Positions 15,816 to 24,083 of a stretch of 64,000 bases of DNA are shown in pieces. Origin of the DNA: Paenibacillus melissococcoides. Lineage in GTDB: Bacteria > Bacillota > Bacilli > Paenibacillales > Paenibacillaceae. Made by a program: the position numbers and the translations under genes. The DNA is taken from NCBI GenBank assembly GCA_944800085.1, contig CALYLO010000004.1, positions 372,001 through 436,000 on the forward strand. Direction: 5' to 3'. Each line of letters opens with the position of its first letter. Within the stretch, counting starts at the first letter, position 1. The notes below the pieces were generated by a model that was given only the letters and a program-made list of their open reading frames with translations, ran no database searches and was not told where the DNA came from.

Positions 15816-16225
15816 TTCCACAAGTGCTGTTGGATATGGAAGATACTTTTGAGGTTGCCGAGGCCAGCCAGCCGACACGGACGTACCGAATTGATCGCGG
15901 AGCGGGCAGGGTTGCAGGCATAACTGATGGCCTGGATGCGATGAAGCAGGCGATCGACAAGCTGCTGCAGACGGAACGGTATGAGCATCTCATCTATAGT
16001 CCGAATTACGGAACCGAGCTGAGAGCGAATCTTGGATATGGCGCGGGCTTCGTTCAATCTGAATTAGAACGGGCGATTACCGAAGCGCTGATGCAGGATG
16101 ACCGGGTGCGGAGCGTGACCGCATTCGAATTCCAATCGGCGGAGGATGCCATGCTGGTCAGCTTCATGGTGGAGACGACGGAAGGGACGGTGCAGACGAT
16201 GAAGGAGGTGACCGTCAATGGATAA
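15812..16225 (+). CDS. xkdS: DUF2634 baseplate wedge protein (XkdS-like, gp25-like)
   Basis: A 137-residue protein started at GTG 15812 within GTGA. DGLDAMKQAIDKLLQTERYEHLIYSPNYGTEL is split over residues 38-69 and is the typical DUF2634/gp25-like core, which in contractile systems joins sheath to baseplate. Size and order match XkdS. The end overlaps xkdT by 8 bases. Confidence 0.92.
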   Translation: MIPQVLLDMEDTFEVAEASQPTRTYRIDRGAGRVAGITDGLDAMKQAIDKLLQTERYEHLIYSPNYGTELRANLGYGAGFVQSELERAITEALMQDDRVRSVTAFEFQSAEDAMLVSFMVETTEGTVQTMKEVTVNG

Positions 16226-17330
16226 TGGAGTTGGAGGACAAGCGCGCTTGCAGGACACCCCGCGCTATGAGGATATTTTGGCGCGCATGCTGGAGCGGGT
16301 TCCCAATGAGGTGGACAAGCGGGAAGGCAGCATCATCTACGATGCGCTCGCGCCGGTCGCGGCCGAAATGGCGCAGTGGTATCAAGAGATGAGCCTGAAC
16401 CGTGAGCTATCCTATGCCGATACGGCTACAGGCGCTTATCTGGAGCGCCGCACGGCTGAGTTCGGCGTGCGCCGCTTGCCCGCTGTCGCCGCCAAGCGGC
16501 GAGGGAGATTTTACGCTGCGGACGGCTCGCCGAAGAGCGTGCCGATCGGCAGCCGTTTTGCGATCGAAGATTTGACATGGCGGGTAACGGCATCGCTGAC
16601 CCCTGGGGAAAGAGAGCTGACTTGCGAGACGGAGGGAGCGGACGGCAACCGGCTCTATGGGGAACTGACGCCGATCGACTATATCGCCGGGTTGGCCCGG
16701 GCGGAATTGGGGGACATTCTCGTTCCCGGGGAGGACACGGAATCCGATGACGCGCTGCGCGCTCGCTATCTTGAAGCGATGAACGAGCAGCCGTTCGGAG
16801 GCAATGTGTCCGACTATCGAACGAAGCTCACCGTGATGCCGGGCGTAGGCGGAGTGAAGGTATTCCCGGCCTGGCAAGGGGGCGGAACCGTCAAGTGTAC
16901 GCTCATCTCCTCAGATTATCAAGTTCCGTCGGCGGAGCTGATTGCCGAGGTTCAGGAACAGACTGATCCGAAGGCGGCTGCCGGACTGGGCGGAGGCTTC
17001 GCTCCCATCGGGCATCAGGTAACGATCGCGGCTGTGCGTCCCGTGGAGGTGCAGGTCGAGACGACGCTGCAGCTCGACAAGGGAATGACGCTTGGCCAAG
17101 TGCAGGGCGACGTCGAACAGGTGCTGCAGCAATATATGCATCTGCTGCGGGAGTCGTGGAAGGACCAGGAGAAGCTGATCGTGCGCATCAGCCAGATGGA
17201 AGCCCGGATACTCACTGTGCCGGGGGTTGCGGATGTGAGCGGCACGACGCTGAACGGAACCGCGGCCAATCTGGAGCTCGCCGAGGAGGAAGTGCCTGTG
17301 CTGCGGGAGGTGAAGCTCCATGGAGCGTAA
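16218..17330 (+). CDS. xkdT: Baseplate J-like protein (XkdT-like)
   Basis: A 370-residue baseplate wedge protein. VPNEVDKREGSIIYDALAP and the YADTATGAYLERRTAEFGV block near the N-terminus, then SDDALRARYLEAMNEQPFGGN in the middle, are hallmarks of gpJ/gp47-type proteins, which trigger sheath contraction when the baseplate opens. It overlaps both neighbours by about 10 bases, as usual in PBSX clusters. Confidence 0.95.
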   Translation: MDNGVGGQARLQDTPRYEDILARMLERVPNEVDKREGSIIYDALAPVAAEMAQWYQEMSLNRELSYADTATGAYLERRTAEFGVRRLPAVAAKRRGRFYAADGSPKSVPIGSRFAIEDLTWRVTASLTPGERELTCETEGADGNRLYGELTPIDYIAGLARAELGDILVPGEDTESDDALRARYLEAMNEQPFGGNVSDYRTKLTVMPGVGGVKVFPAWQGGGTVKCTLISSDYQVPSAELIAEVQEQTDPKAAAGLGGGFAPIGHQVTIAAVRPVEVQVETTLQLDKGMTLGQVQGDVEQVLQQYMHLLRESWKDQEKLIVRISQMEARILTVPGVADVSGTTLNGTAANLELAEEEVPVLREVKLHGA

Positions 17331-17907
17331 CTATTGCTCCTATTTGCCTCCCTATTATGAGGGCATTCGCGAATTCGAATGGCTGGGAGAGACCGTCGAT
17401 TCGGAGCTTAAGGGCGTAGCGGCAGGGGCCGAGAAATGGCTGAACGATCAATTTGTGCTTACGGCCAGCGAGGCATCACTGAAGCGGAGGGAAGAACAAC
17501 TCGGCATCCAGGCTGACCCGGCACAGGAATCGTTGGATTTCCGGAAAAAACGGGTCATGAACCGTTACTCCACCAAGCCGCCGTTCACGGTGCGGTACTT
17601 GCAGGAGCGGCTCGACTTCCTGCTTGGCGTTGACCGGGCCAAGGTGGAGCTCGACGTCGGCCGCTTCGAGCTTACCGTTCGGGCGAAGCTGACCGACGCG
17701 GCGATTTTCAAGGAAGTGGAGCATACGGTGCGCTTCATGAAGCCGGCCAATCTCTTGTATCGGCAGGCTACATCCTTGTCGGAGCGGATCGAGGTTCAGG
17801 AGCATTTGAGCCGTACCCCGCTTAACCGCCGGACGAAGCTGTCGACGGGCTGGAGACTGGGACGGACGCCGTTTGCCGAACGGGGACAGGAGGTCGTATT
17901 GAAATGA
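17320..17907 (+). CDS. xkdU: DUF2313 (YmfQ/XkdU-like) baseplate protein
   Basis: A 195-residue protein of the YmfQ/DUF2313 group that follows baseplate J in Mu- and PBSX-like tails and connects the wedge to the fibres. The signs are LPPYYEGIREFEWL at the start, then LKRREEQLGI and a RKKRVMNRYSTKPPFT segment. It starts inside the end of xkdT and its stop overlaps the next ATG (ATGA). Confidence 0.88.
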   Translation: MERNYCSYLPPYYEGIREFEWLGETVDSELKGVAAGAEKWLNDQFVLTASEASLKRREEQLGIQADPAQESLDFRKKRVMNRYSTKPPFTVRYLQERLDFLLGVDRAKVELDVGRFELTVRAKLTDAAIFKEVEHTVRFMKPANLLYRQATSLSERIEVQEHLSRTPLNRRTKLSTGWRLGRTPFAERGQEVVLK

Positions 17908-18188
17908 TTAGTTCTATTTTATTGCAGGAAATGGCGCAGCACGTCAACCGTAGAATCGCCAAGGTCGTGCTGAACCAATCCGTGGAAATTACGGATTTTC
18001 AGATCAAGGATGTATCGGAGCAGGAAGTGCTGATGGAATACATCATCCCTGCCAGCGCGGCGGAGACCGTGACGCTGATTGAACTGCAGGATGAAGCCGG
18101 AACGGTTCTGACCTCGAATCCGGTATACATTCCGCTTACAACCGATACGCTCATCAAGCATCCAATCGCAATCAAGGAGGTGGCCTAG
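17904..18188 (+). CDS. Conserved-position tail protein, 94 aa, unrecognised
   Basis: A 94-residue protein between XkdU and the fibre gene. It starts MISSILLQEMAQHVNRRIAK and is otherwise rich in beta-prone segments (ASAAETVTLIELQDEAGTVL). I do not recognise the family. Tight coupling on both sides (ATGA before, stop 1 base ahead of the next ATG) marks it as part of the tail operon, perhaps a fibre-attachment protein. Confidence 0.75.
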   Translation: MISSILLQEMAQHVNRRIAKVVLNQSVEITDFQIKDVSEQEVLMEYIIPASAAETVTLIELQDEAGTVLTSNPVYIPLTTDTLIKHPIAIKEVA

Positions 18189-20681
18189 ATGCCATACGAG
18201 GCAAAGACCGACTGGAAATACGACGACCTCGTCACCGAGAAGGACATGAACCGCATCGAGCAGGGCCTGAAGGACGCCCATGTTCCTGCCTACCAGCCGC
18301 TAACGCTAAACCCCGGCCTCCAGGTGGTAGAGGTCGAGAACGACACGCCGTTCCGGATGGGGGAGGTGAAGGGGCGGACGTTGGTGAATTTGTTGGGGCG
18401 TGCTGGAGGATGCGAAGATGTGAGTCTCTGGGCTGATTCTTTTACATCTCATATTCTTGATTCGACAAATAAAACATCGGGATTATTTGGGATGAAGGTT
18501 TCATTTACTGGGGTTACCGGCTCTGGACTTGTCCATATTCAAAAAATTTCACTTAAAGCTGGTAAGTATTATGTGGCATTGGTTGATTTGAAAAACAGCA
18601 ATGCTGCCGAGCTCTGTTTGAATTTTAATCATATCAATAGTACATTGGCTACCGATGTCTCGAAGTTTACTCCGGTTCATATTCGTTTATCACCTTCTGA
18701 AGATATAACATCTAATTTTCATGTCCTTATTACCGGAGAAACAAATTGTTACGGATATATGGATTCTGCGCGACTCTACGAAATTACCGAAGCTGAGTAT
18801 AACGCAATCGGAAGCATGACACCTGAACAGGTTGCGGAGCGGTATCCATATGTTGACTCTATGACAAATATCAAGAACCCGTATGCGATTGTAACGGCTG
18901 GGAATTTGCTACCGCCATTTTATGATGGCTGGTATTCCCCGCCTTCATTTGTGATAACAGGGCCTTACACAGCATTGATTAAAGCTGCAGGCAATTATGA
19001 ATCAACTTACAAAGAGATGACGTTGTTACCAAATACTGATTATACATTCTCTGCAGAGCATAATGGATGGATAGGTGTATTCCTGCCTGATTCAAAGACC
19101 GCTGTAGCTCCATACACGCGCGAAGAGACAGTCACGTTTAATTCTGGAAGTAATACGGTCGTACGATTCTTTTTCAGTAATGTCTTGCTAGGTCCCGGAA
19201 TGTATACATTCCGCAACCCAATACTCACCGTCGGTCGTGAAACGAAGAACTTCGTTCCGCAGCAACGTTCAATGCTCGCTTTCGAAACGGAACTAGTAGC
19301 GAATCCAATAGATGGCAGCAATCCCGACACCCTCTATATAGGAGACGATGGGCTGCCATATGTGTTGGAGAAGTGGGGAAGGGTTACTTTGGATTTAATC
19401 GAAGGAGTTTCTTCTTTTCTCTCAGGCGTGGGACATAGAACTGTTGTGTGTATTCTCAAAGATATTGCTGTAAAAGATGAGGGAATCCTTGTTAAATACG
19501 ATGGAAAAATGCTTTCTCGCACTGTTTATGGTCAACCAGCTACTGATGCTGACCAATTCGTAGTAGGTACATCTGATGTTCATATGCAAATATCTCATAC
19601 AGACAGCGGATGGGGGCCGGATTACTCTCCAACAGTTGACGAGATAAAGGCATATTTCTTGGGATGGAAGATGGGCATAGTAGGGCAACCCCGCACAGTT
19701 CTCTACAATGGAGAAGGAGGGAAAGTGTGGTACAAAATCTCTATGTGTACCGTCAATGCGTCACATAGCTTAAGTAGGGAGGATTGGGTTGAATATAATA
19801 CGCCAACATATCCAGCCGGAGTGGACTCAGTCGGCACTTTTAATCACCCCTATCGTCTCCAATACCTAAAGGCCCAGCCAACTGTCGAACCTGTCTACAA
19901 CTACGAAATGGGCGCAACGTTGTGTGCTGGCTCGAACATGGTCGAGGTCGGCAGCGGTATTGTGCTGAGAGAACGGGCGAATCCTGCTTATATATCAGGC
20001 TATGGTTGGTATGTTGCGGATAAAACGAGACCCGAAAGTTGTTTAAGATACTCACCAAAACATATTTACTATATGTACCGTAACAAGAACTTTGATCCGT
20101 CTTGGGAGAAACTAGCGAACTCCAATTCACAAGGATTTGAAAAAGTAAAAATTCCAGAGGAACGTAAGACGCAGTTTGACCCAACTGCGATTTACTTTGC
20201 TACTTACACAATGTTAGACCCGACACTACCTTCAACTATACCGGGCACCATCGCCAAGAATCTGCCTGGTACTGTATCTGATTTGGTACAAGATGTAGGT
20301 TCGATTGACCAGCGGCTATCAGTGGTAGAAACTTTAGATATAAGGGAAAGAGACACCGGATGGATATTTGTAACTCCTCTCAATGGTTGGGTACACTACC
20401 CAAAAAAGAAATGCTGTTTTAGAGTGGTGGGTAACAAACTTTATCTTAGAGGTTTGCTACAGGACGGGACGGCAACAAAGACTACAATGTTCTCCCTCCC
20501 AATTAACACCTCGGAAGGGGTTTGGGAGAAAGTGGCAACATGGAGTGGAAGTGATAATGTGAATAATATCCAGGTAAATCTGACACCAAACGGCAACATG
20601 AATATAAATGCAGGCTCCGCCTTAAAATATGTTAGTTTTGACGGCCTTGTAATCGAGTATGACAGATTGGAGGTGTTGTAA
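18189..20681 (+). CDS. Tail fibre / receptor-binding protein
   Basis: An 830-residue protein in the XkdV position. The first 75 residues (MPYEAKTDWKYDDLVTEKDM...EQGLKDAH) are the usual attachment domain of Bacillus/Paenibacillus tail fibres and are GC-rich like the cluster. From about 18400 the DNA turns AT-rich and the protein becomes rich in aromatic and small residues, as in beta-structured binding domains. The C-terminal 110 residues (from ERDTGWIFVTPLNGWVH) look like a short fibre-tip domain. The change in base composition suggests the receptor-binding part was swapped in. AAGGAGGTGG precedes the ATG. Confidence 0.8.
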   Translation: MPYEAKTDWKYDDLVTEKDMNRIEQGLKDAHVPAYQPLTLNPGLQVVEVENDTPFRMGEVKGRTLVNLLGRAGGCEDVSLWADSFTSHILDSTNKTSGLFGMKVSFTGVTGSGLVHIQKISLKAGKYYVALVDLKNSNAAELCLNFNHINSTLATDVSKFTPVHIRLSPSEDITSNFHVLITGETNCYGYMDSARLYEITEAEYNAIGSMTPEQVAERYPYVDSMTNIKNPYAIVTAGNLLPPFYDGWYSPPSFVITGPYTALIKAAGNYESTYKEMTLLPNTDYTFSAEHNGWIGVFLPDSKTAVAPYTREETVTFNSGSNTVVRFFFSNVLLGPGMYTFRNPILTVGRETKNFVPQQRSMLAFETELVANPIDGSNPDTLYIGDDGLPYVLEKWGRVTLDLIEGVSSFLSGVGHRTVVCILKDIAVKDEGILVKYDGKMLSRTVYGQPATDADQFVVGTSDVHMQISHTDSGWGPDYSPTVDEIKAYFLGWKMGIVGQPRTVLYNGEGGKVWYKISMCTVNASHSLSREDWVEYNTPTYPAGVDSVGTFNHPYRLQYLKAQPTVEPVYNYEMGATLCAGSNMVEVGSGIVLRERANPAYISGYGWYVADKTRPESCLRYSPKHIYYMYRNKNFDPSWEKLANSNSQGFEKVKIPEERKTQFDPTAIYFATYTMLDPTLPSTIPGTIAKNLPGTVSDLVQDVGSIDQRLSVVETLDIRERDTGWIFVTPLNGWVHYPKKKCCFRVVGNKLYLRGLLQDGTATKTTMFSLPINTSEGVWEKVATWSGSDNVNNIQVNLTPNGNMNINAGSALKYVSFDGLVIEYDRLEVL

Positions 20682-21229
20682 TGTTCTCTTCAAGTATTGT
20701 AGACATCGATGGCAAGTTCTTACGTGCGACGATGTTTGCTAACGGGGATATGGTTTCTGAAAGATATGAGGGTGAAGAACTCATAGGTTATACCATATCC
20801 ATAACAATGCCAGATGGACTGTATCAGCCTATATTTGATGTCGATGGCTACAGGGAGGAGCAGAAGGCATATGAGGCCGCATACTCCGAATACATGGCTG
20901 CCCTGGCCGAGCATTACCCAGAAAGCGACAAGCCGCATCCCGTTCCGCCACAACCTGTGGATGGGCCGAGCTACTGGAAGCATGGCCTCACGCAGGAGGA
21001 AATCGACGCGCTAAATCCGGAGAGGCAACCGAGTGAATTAGAGTTGTTACAGAAGGAAAACGCAAGACTGCTCCTTCAAATGGCTGAGATGGAAACCCGC
21101 GGTGAACAGCAGGCGATGGATACGGCGGCGTTACTCCTGCAAAATGCTGAATTTGAAGCGAAGAATCGGCAAATAACGCAGAACCATGAGGTGTTGGTGC
21201 AGAAATTGACGGAGAAAGGAGTACTTTAA
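20681..21229 (+). CDS. Fibre-associated tail protein (XkdW position)
   Basis: A 182-residue protein whose ATG overlaps the fibre stop (TAATG). The N-terminal part is short and AT-rich in coding DNA. The middle has a Pro-rich DKPHPVPPQPVDGPSYW stretch, and the C-terminal half (about residues 118-180) is a predicted coiled coil (LELLQKENARLLLQMAEMET). Similar proteins follow the fibre gene in Paenibacillus prophages and may be fibre chaperones or the XkdW equivalent. Function unproven. Confidence 0.7.
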   Translation: MFSSSIVDIDGKFLRATMFANGDMVSERYEGEELIGYTISITMPDGLYQPIFDVDGYREEQKAYEAAYSEYMAALAEHYPESDKPHPVPPQPVDGPSYWKHGLTQEEIDALNPERQPSELELLQKENARLLLQMAEMETRGEQQAMDTAALLLQNAEFEAKNRQITQNHEVLVQKLTEKGVL

Positions 21230-21231
21230 CT

Positions 21232-21387
21232 ATGGATTGGTTTATAACGATTAAGCGGTACTACGACATGAGAATTTATAAATTGGATCCGAATGACCCG
21301 ATGTATGTCGGGAAGTTCTGCGAGTTCGGCAAGATAACACAGGAGCAGTATGAGGCGATTACCGGGGAACCTTATAATACAAAATAA
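21232..21387 (+). CDS. xkdX: XkdX-family small tail protein
   Basis: A 51-residue protein from ATG 21232, starting MDWFITIKRYYDM and ending KITQEQYEAITGEPY. This is the classic XkdX pattern of a small protein that follows the fibre genes in PBSX-like phages. It lies two bases after the preceding stop and is the last recognisable phage gene of the cluster. The usual XhlA/XhlB holin and XlyA amidase genes do not follow. Confidence 0.88.
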   Translation: MDWFITIKRYYDMRIYKLDPNDPMYVGKFCEFGKITQEQYEAITGEPYNTK

Positions 21388-21423
21388 GCGCCTCACGCCC
21401 GAAGAGCCTGGCGTTATTATTTC

Positions 21424-21445
21424 GCCCCCGACCGATATCGGGGGC
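21424..21445 (+). terminator. Hairpin at the end of the tail operon
   Basis: GCCCCCGA/TCGGGGGC is a perfect 8-bp stem with a 6-base loop. No clear T-run follows, so termination strength is uncertain. Confidence 0.5.
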
Positions 21446-22054
21446 ATTCCATTCCCCAAGACACAGCTCCTCAGGCAAGGTCTAATACGTACAACCTTAT
21501 CCCCATACCTTAACACTCATTAACCATTAGTTTGAGTCAGTCCTGTGTTGAGGGTTGTTCATATGGCGGTGAAGACTTGCCCTACCATCAGGTCAGAAAT
21601 CAGACTCTATTTGACTGTGGCTTACGTGACAGAACCCAAATGAATATCATACACATGCCCTTGTGAAGCCAGTTTGACTCTGACGGTGCTTTTGCCCTTG
21701 CTGCTGAATTGGTATTCGCCCAGTCTTTTATTGTACTCTTGCGAGTAGGATGAGATATCGACGCCCAGCACATCCTTGATTACGGGCTTGGTAGTGCTGG
21801 CAACCCGCTTCAATTTCCTAGGCTGGCGCAGCCAAAAGAATGCTGACGCCAAGAAGGGATGAGGGCAATTTCGTCGACTTATTCACAAGAGATTTCAAGT
21901 GATAATGTTTTCTACGCTTTTCATAAAAGTGTGTCTCTTTTCTGTGCTGCCTGCTTCGGTGTTGAGGGAACTGAAACATGTTCGTTAACGAGCGCATTCT
22001 CCCTTTCAAGCGAAGGAATCTCTCTCATCCGCTTAACACTAAGCCATGCTGATG
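21446..22054. other. Degenerate region after the tail operon
   Basis: No intact gene is visible apart from a weak minus-strand frame at 21622-21852. Holin and endolysin genes, expected here in PBSX-type clusters, are absent. Confidence 0.5.
21622..21852 (-). pseudogene. Unrecognised ORF remnant
   Basis: A 76-codon minus-strand frame with protein-like composition (KPVIKDVLGVDISSYSQEYN, then STVRVKLASQGHVYDIHLG). The part upstream of about 21850 continues in another frame with a hydrophobic SSLLGVSILLAAPA piece that could be an old signal peptide. It looks like the C-terminal half of a small secreted protein broken by a frameshift. I do not recognise it, and it may be spurious. Confidence 0.3.
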
Positions 22055-22531
22055 TTCATGACACCGGATATCGGAGATACCGGCAAAATTGTATGCGCTT
22101 ATATTGCGTATATTACACTTGGCATTTTGTATGCGGGAATCAACCTGCCGCTAACCTCGCTCTTGCCGAGTATGACGTCTATTCGCAGGAACGGACGGCT
22201 GTCAATTCCGTGAGGATGATTCTCGGCCAACTGGGAGGGCTTGTTGTCAGCATCGGCACGCTGCCGTTGGTAGCCGGGCCAAGGCGATCAGCAGCTAGGG
22301 TTTTTGTGGACGATGATGATGCTCTTCGCCTCGGTTGCCGTCGTCTTGTTCTTCATCATGTTCGCGAATACGCGCGAGCGGGTGCAGACGGCCAATGGCA
22401 GCCAGGTCGTCCCGTTCAAGGAAAGTCTCAAGGCGTTGAAGGGCAATGTGCTATGGTGGCTGCTGCTCTTCCTGAACGTGTTCTTTTGGATCGCATTCAC
22501 GAGCAAGGGGCGATCGACCGTCTTTTTCCTA

Positions 22532-23363
22532 GGGCGTGTACGCAAACTATCGAAATAGCCAAATATCTGGTAAACTTATCCTATGAGAAGACGATATGAG
22601 ATACGAGATGACCAATGGGAACGACTCAAAGACCTCTTGCCACCGGAACGGAAACCACAGGGTGGACGTCCGGCAATCGATAACCGAAAAATGTTCAATG
22701 CCATGCTTTGGGTGATTCGTTCTGGTGCGCCTTGGCGAGACTTGCCAGAGCATTATGGCTCCTGGAGCAGTGTCTACAGTCGTTTCCGCCGCTGGGAGAA
22801 AGCAGGCATCTTTGATCGAATGCTAGACGTTCTGGCTGCCAATCCCGATGACGAAAGTGTTATGCTCGATGCTTCCATCGTTCGTGTTCACCAACACGGC
22901 GCGGGGGCAAAAGGGGGCAGCAATTCCAAGCCATCGGACGATCACGCGGAGGATTAACCAGCAAGATTCATGCCGTTGTAGACGGCCTTGGCAATCCGCT
23001 ACGCTTCGAAGTAACCGCAGGCAACATCAATGATTGTGTAACGGGTTATGAGATCCTGCAAACCCAAGACATACAAGGTAAACATGTTTTGGCGGATCGC
23101 GGATACGATACCGATAAAATCATTGCGCTTTTGGAAGAGAAACTGGCCCATTCCGTCATTCCCAGTAAGAAGAATCGCACGATCCAACGTACAACCGACT
23201 GGTGGTTGTATAAAGAGCGTCATCTGGTCGAATGCCTGTTCAACAAACTCAAACATAATCGTCGGCTGGCAACTCGGTACGATAAATTGGCCTGTACTTT
23301 TGTTGCCTTCTTAAAGCTGGCCTCTTCCATGATCTGGTTGGCTTAAGGTTTGCATACACGCCC
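22532..23363 (+). mobile_element. IS5-type (IS427-like) insertion sequence
   Basis: An 832-bp element with terminal inverted repeats GGGCGTGTACGCAAAC and its complement with one change, flanked by TA on both sides, the usual target duplication of the group. It interrupts the GPH transporter remnant. Confidence 0.9.
22583..23346 (+). CDS. IS5-family transposase, two overlapping frames
   Basis: Frame A (22583-22957; RRRYEIRDDQWERLKDLLPP, then LWVIRSGAPWRDLPEHYGSW) carries the helix-turn-helix and the first catalytic Asp (VMLDASIVR). Frame B (about 22918-23346) continues in -1 with AIGRSRGGLTSKIHAVVDG, HVLADRGYDTD (second Asp) and the final KHNRRLATRYDKL box with its Glu (HLVECLFNKLK). IS427-type elements make the full enzyme by programmed -1 frameshift, and the overlap holds an AAAAGGGGG run near 22911-22919 that could serve. 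No other damage is visible, so the element may be active. Confidence 0.85.
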
Positions 23364-24031
23364 TAAAATACAATCTTGGCCGAGAAGATCTTGTTCCGCT
23401 CGTGAACAGCCTGAATGTGGTGCTGATGGCCGGCATCGCATTGATGCCGATGCTAGCTAAGCGGACCGGGAAGAGTAATACGGCCTTGCTTAGGATGGCG
23501 GTGGGTTGTTAGTCAACTGGCCATGTAAGGGCGGCGCTGGCAAGCTCGATCCCGCTGTTGGTCGGAGCAGTCGTGGCCGGCAAGGTCGGCCTCGGATTGA
23601 CCGTATGATGCTGGCCGACACCGTTGCTTATGGGGAGTGGAGATCCGGCGTCAGGGCTCAAGGGCTGCTGACAGCCTCAAGCTCCTTCGGCGTCAAGGTT
23701 CAGCATGGGAATCGGCGGCGCCTTGGTCGCATGGGTTCTGGCGAGCGCCAATATGCGCCGAACCAGGAGCAGGCGGTATCCGGACTGGCAGCCATTCAGT
23801 TCAATTTCGTCTGGATCCCGTTTATCTGCTGATGTGTATCGGACTGCTACTGTTCTACCGGCTGGAAAATGTCGAGCAGCGCATGATCCAGGATCTCGAA
23901 GCAAAGCTTCGTCAAGGCGGGAAGGCGGCCATCCAAGCTTGACTGCAAGCGGCCAATGGGGACGTATGGCTCCGGATGGGACTATACTTGCCGATACCGA
24001 TGCTCTCCCGTTGTTCGCGAAGGAACTCACA

Positions 24032-24068
24032 AAGCCCGCTCGAACGCCGATGCGTCCGAAGCGGGCTT
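24032..24068 (-). terminator. Terminator of the purine permease gene
   Basis: AAGCCCGCT and AGCGGGCTT form a perfect 9-bp stem 16 bases past the minus-strand stop at 24084, with only a short T-run (TTTG). Confidence 0.6.
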
Positions 24069-24083
24069 CTGCCATTGCTTCGC

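Larger units (their letters stand above)
22055..23942 (+). pseudogene. GPH-family (melibiose-type) MFS sugar transporter, decayed
   Basis: Pieces in three frames read as one glycoside-pentoside-hexuronide symporter: TPDIGDTGKIVCAYI and LTSLLPSMTS (22055-22200), then QERTAVNSVRMILGQLGGL after a frameshift near 22190. LKGNVLWWLLLFLNVFFWIAF follows, then KYNLGREDLVPLVNSLNVVL after the IS, then MMLADTV.YGEWRSGVRAQGL and a C-terminal RLENVEQRMIQDLEAK. The N-terminal quarter is missing and at least four frameshifts or stops are present, so it is not functional. Removing the IS at 22532-23363 restores the local frame exactly. Confidence 0.8.
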
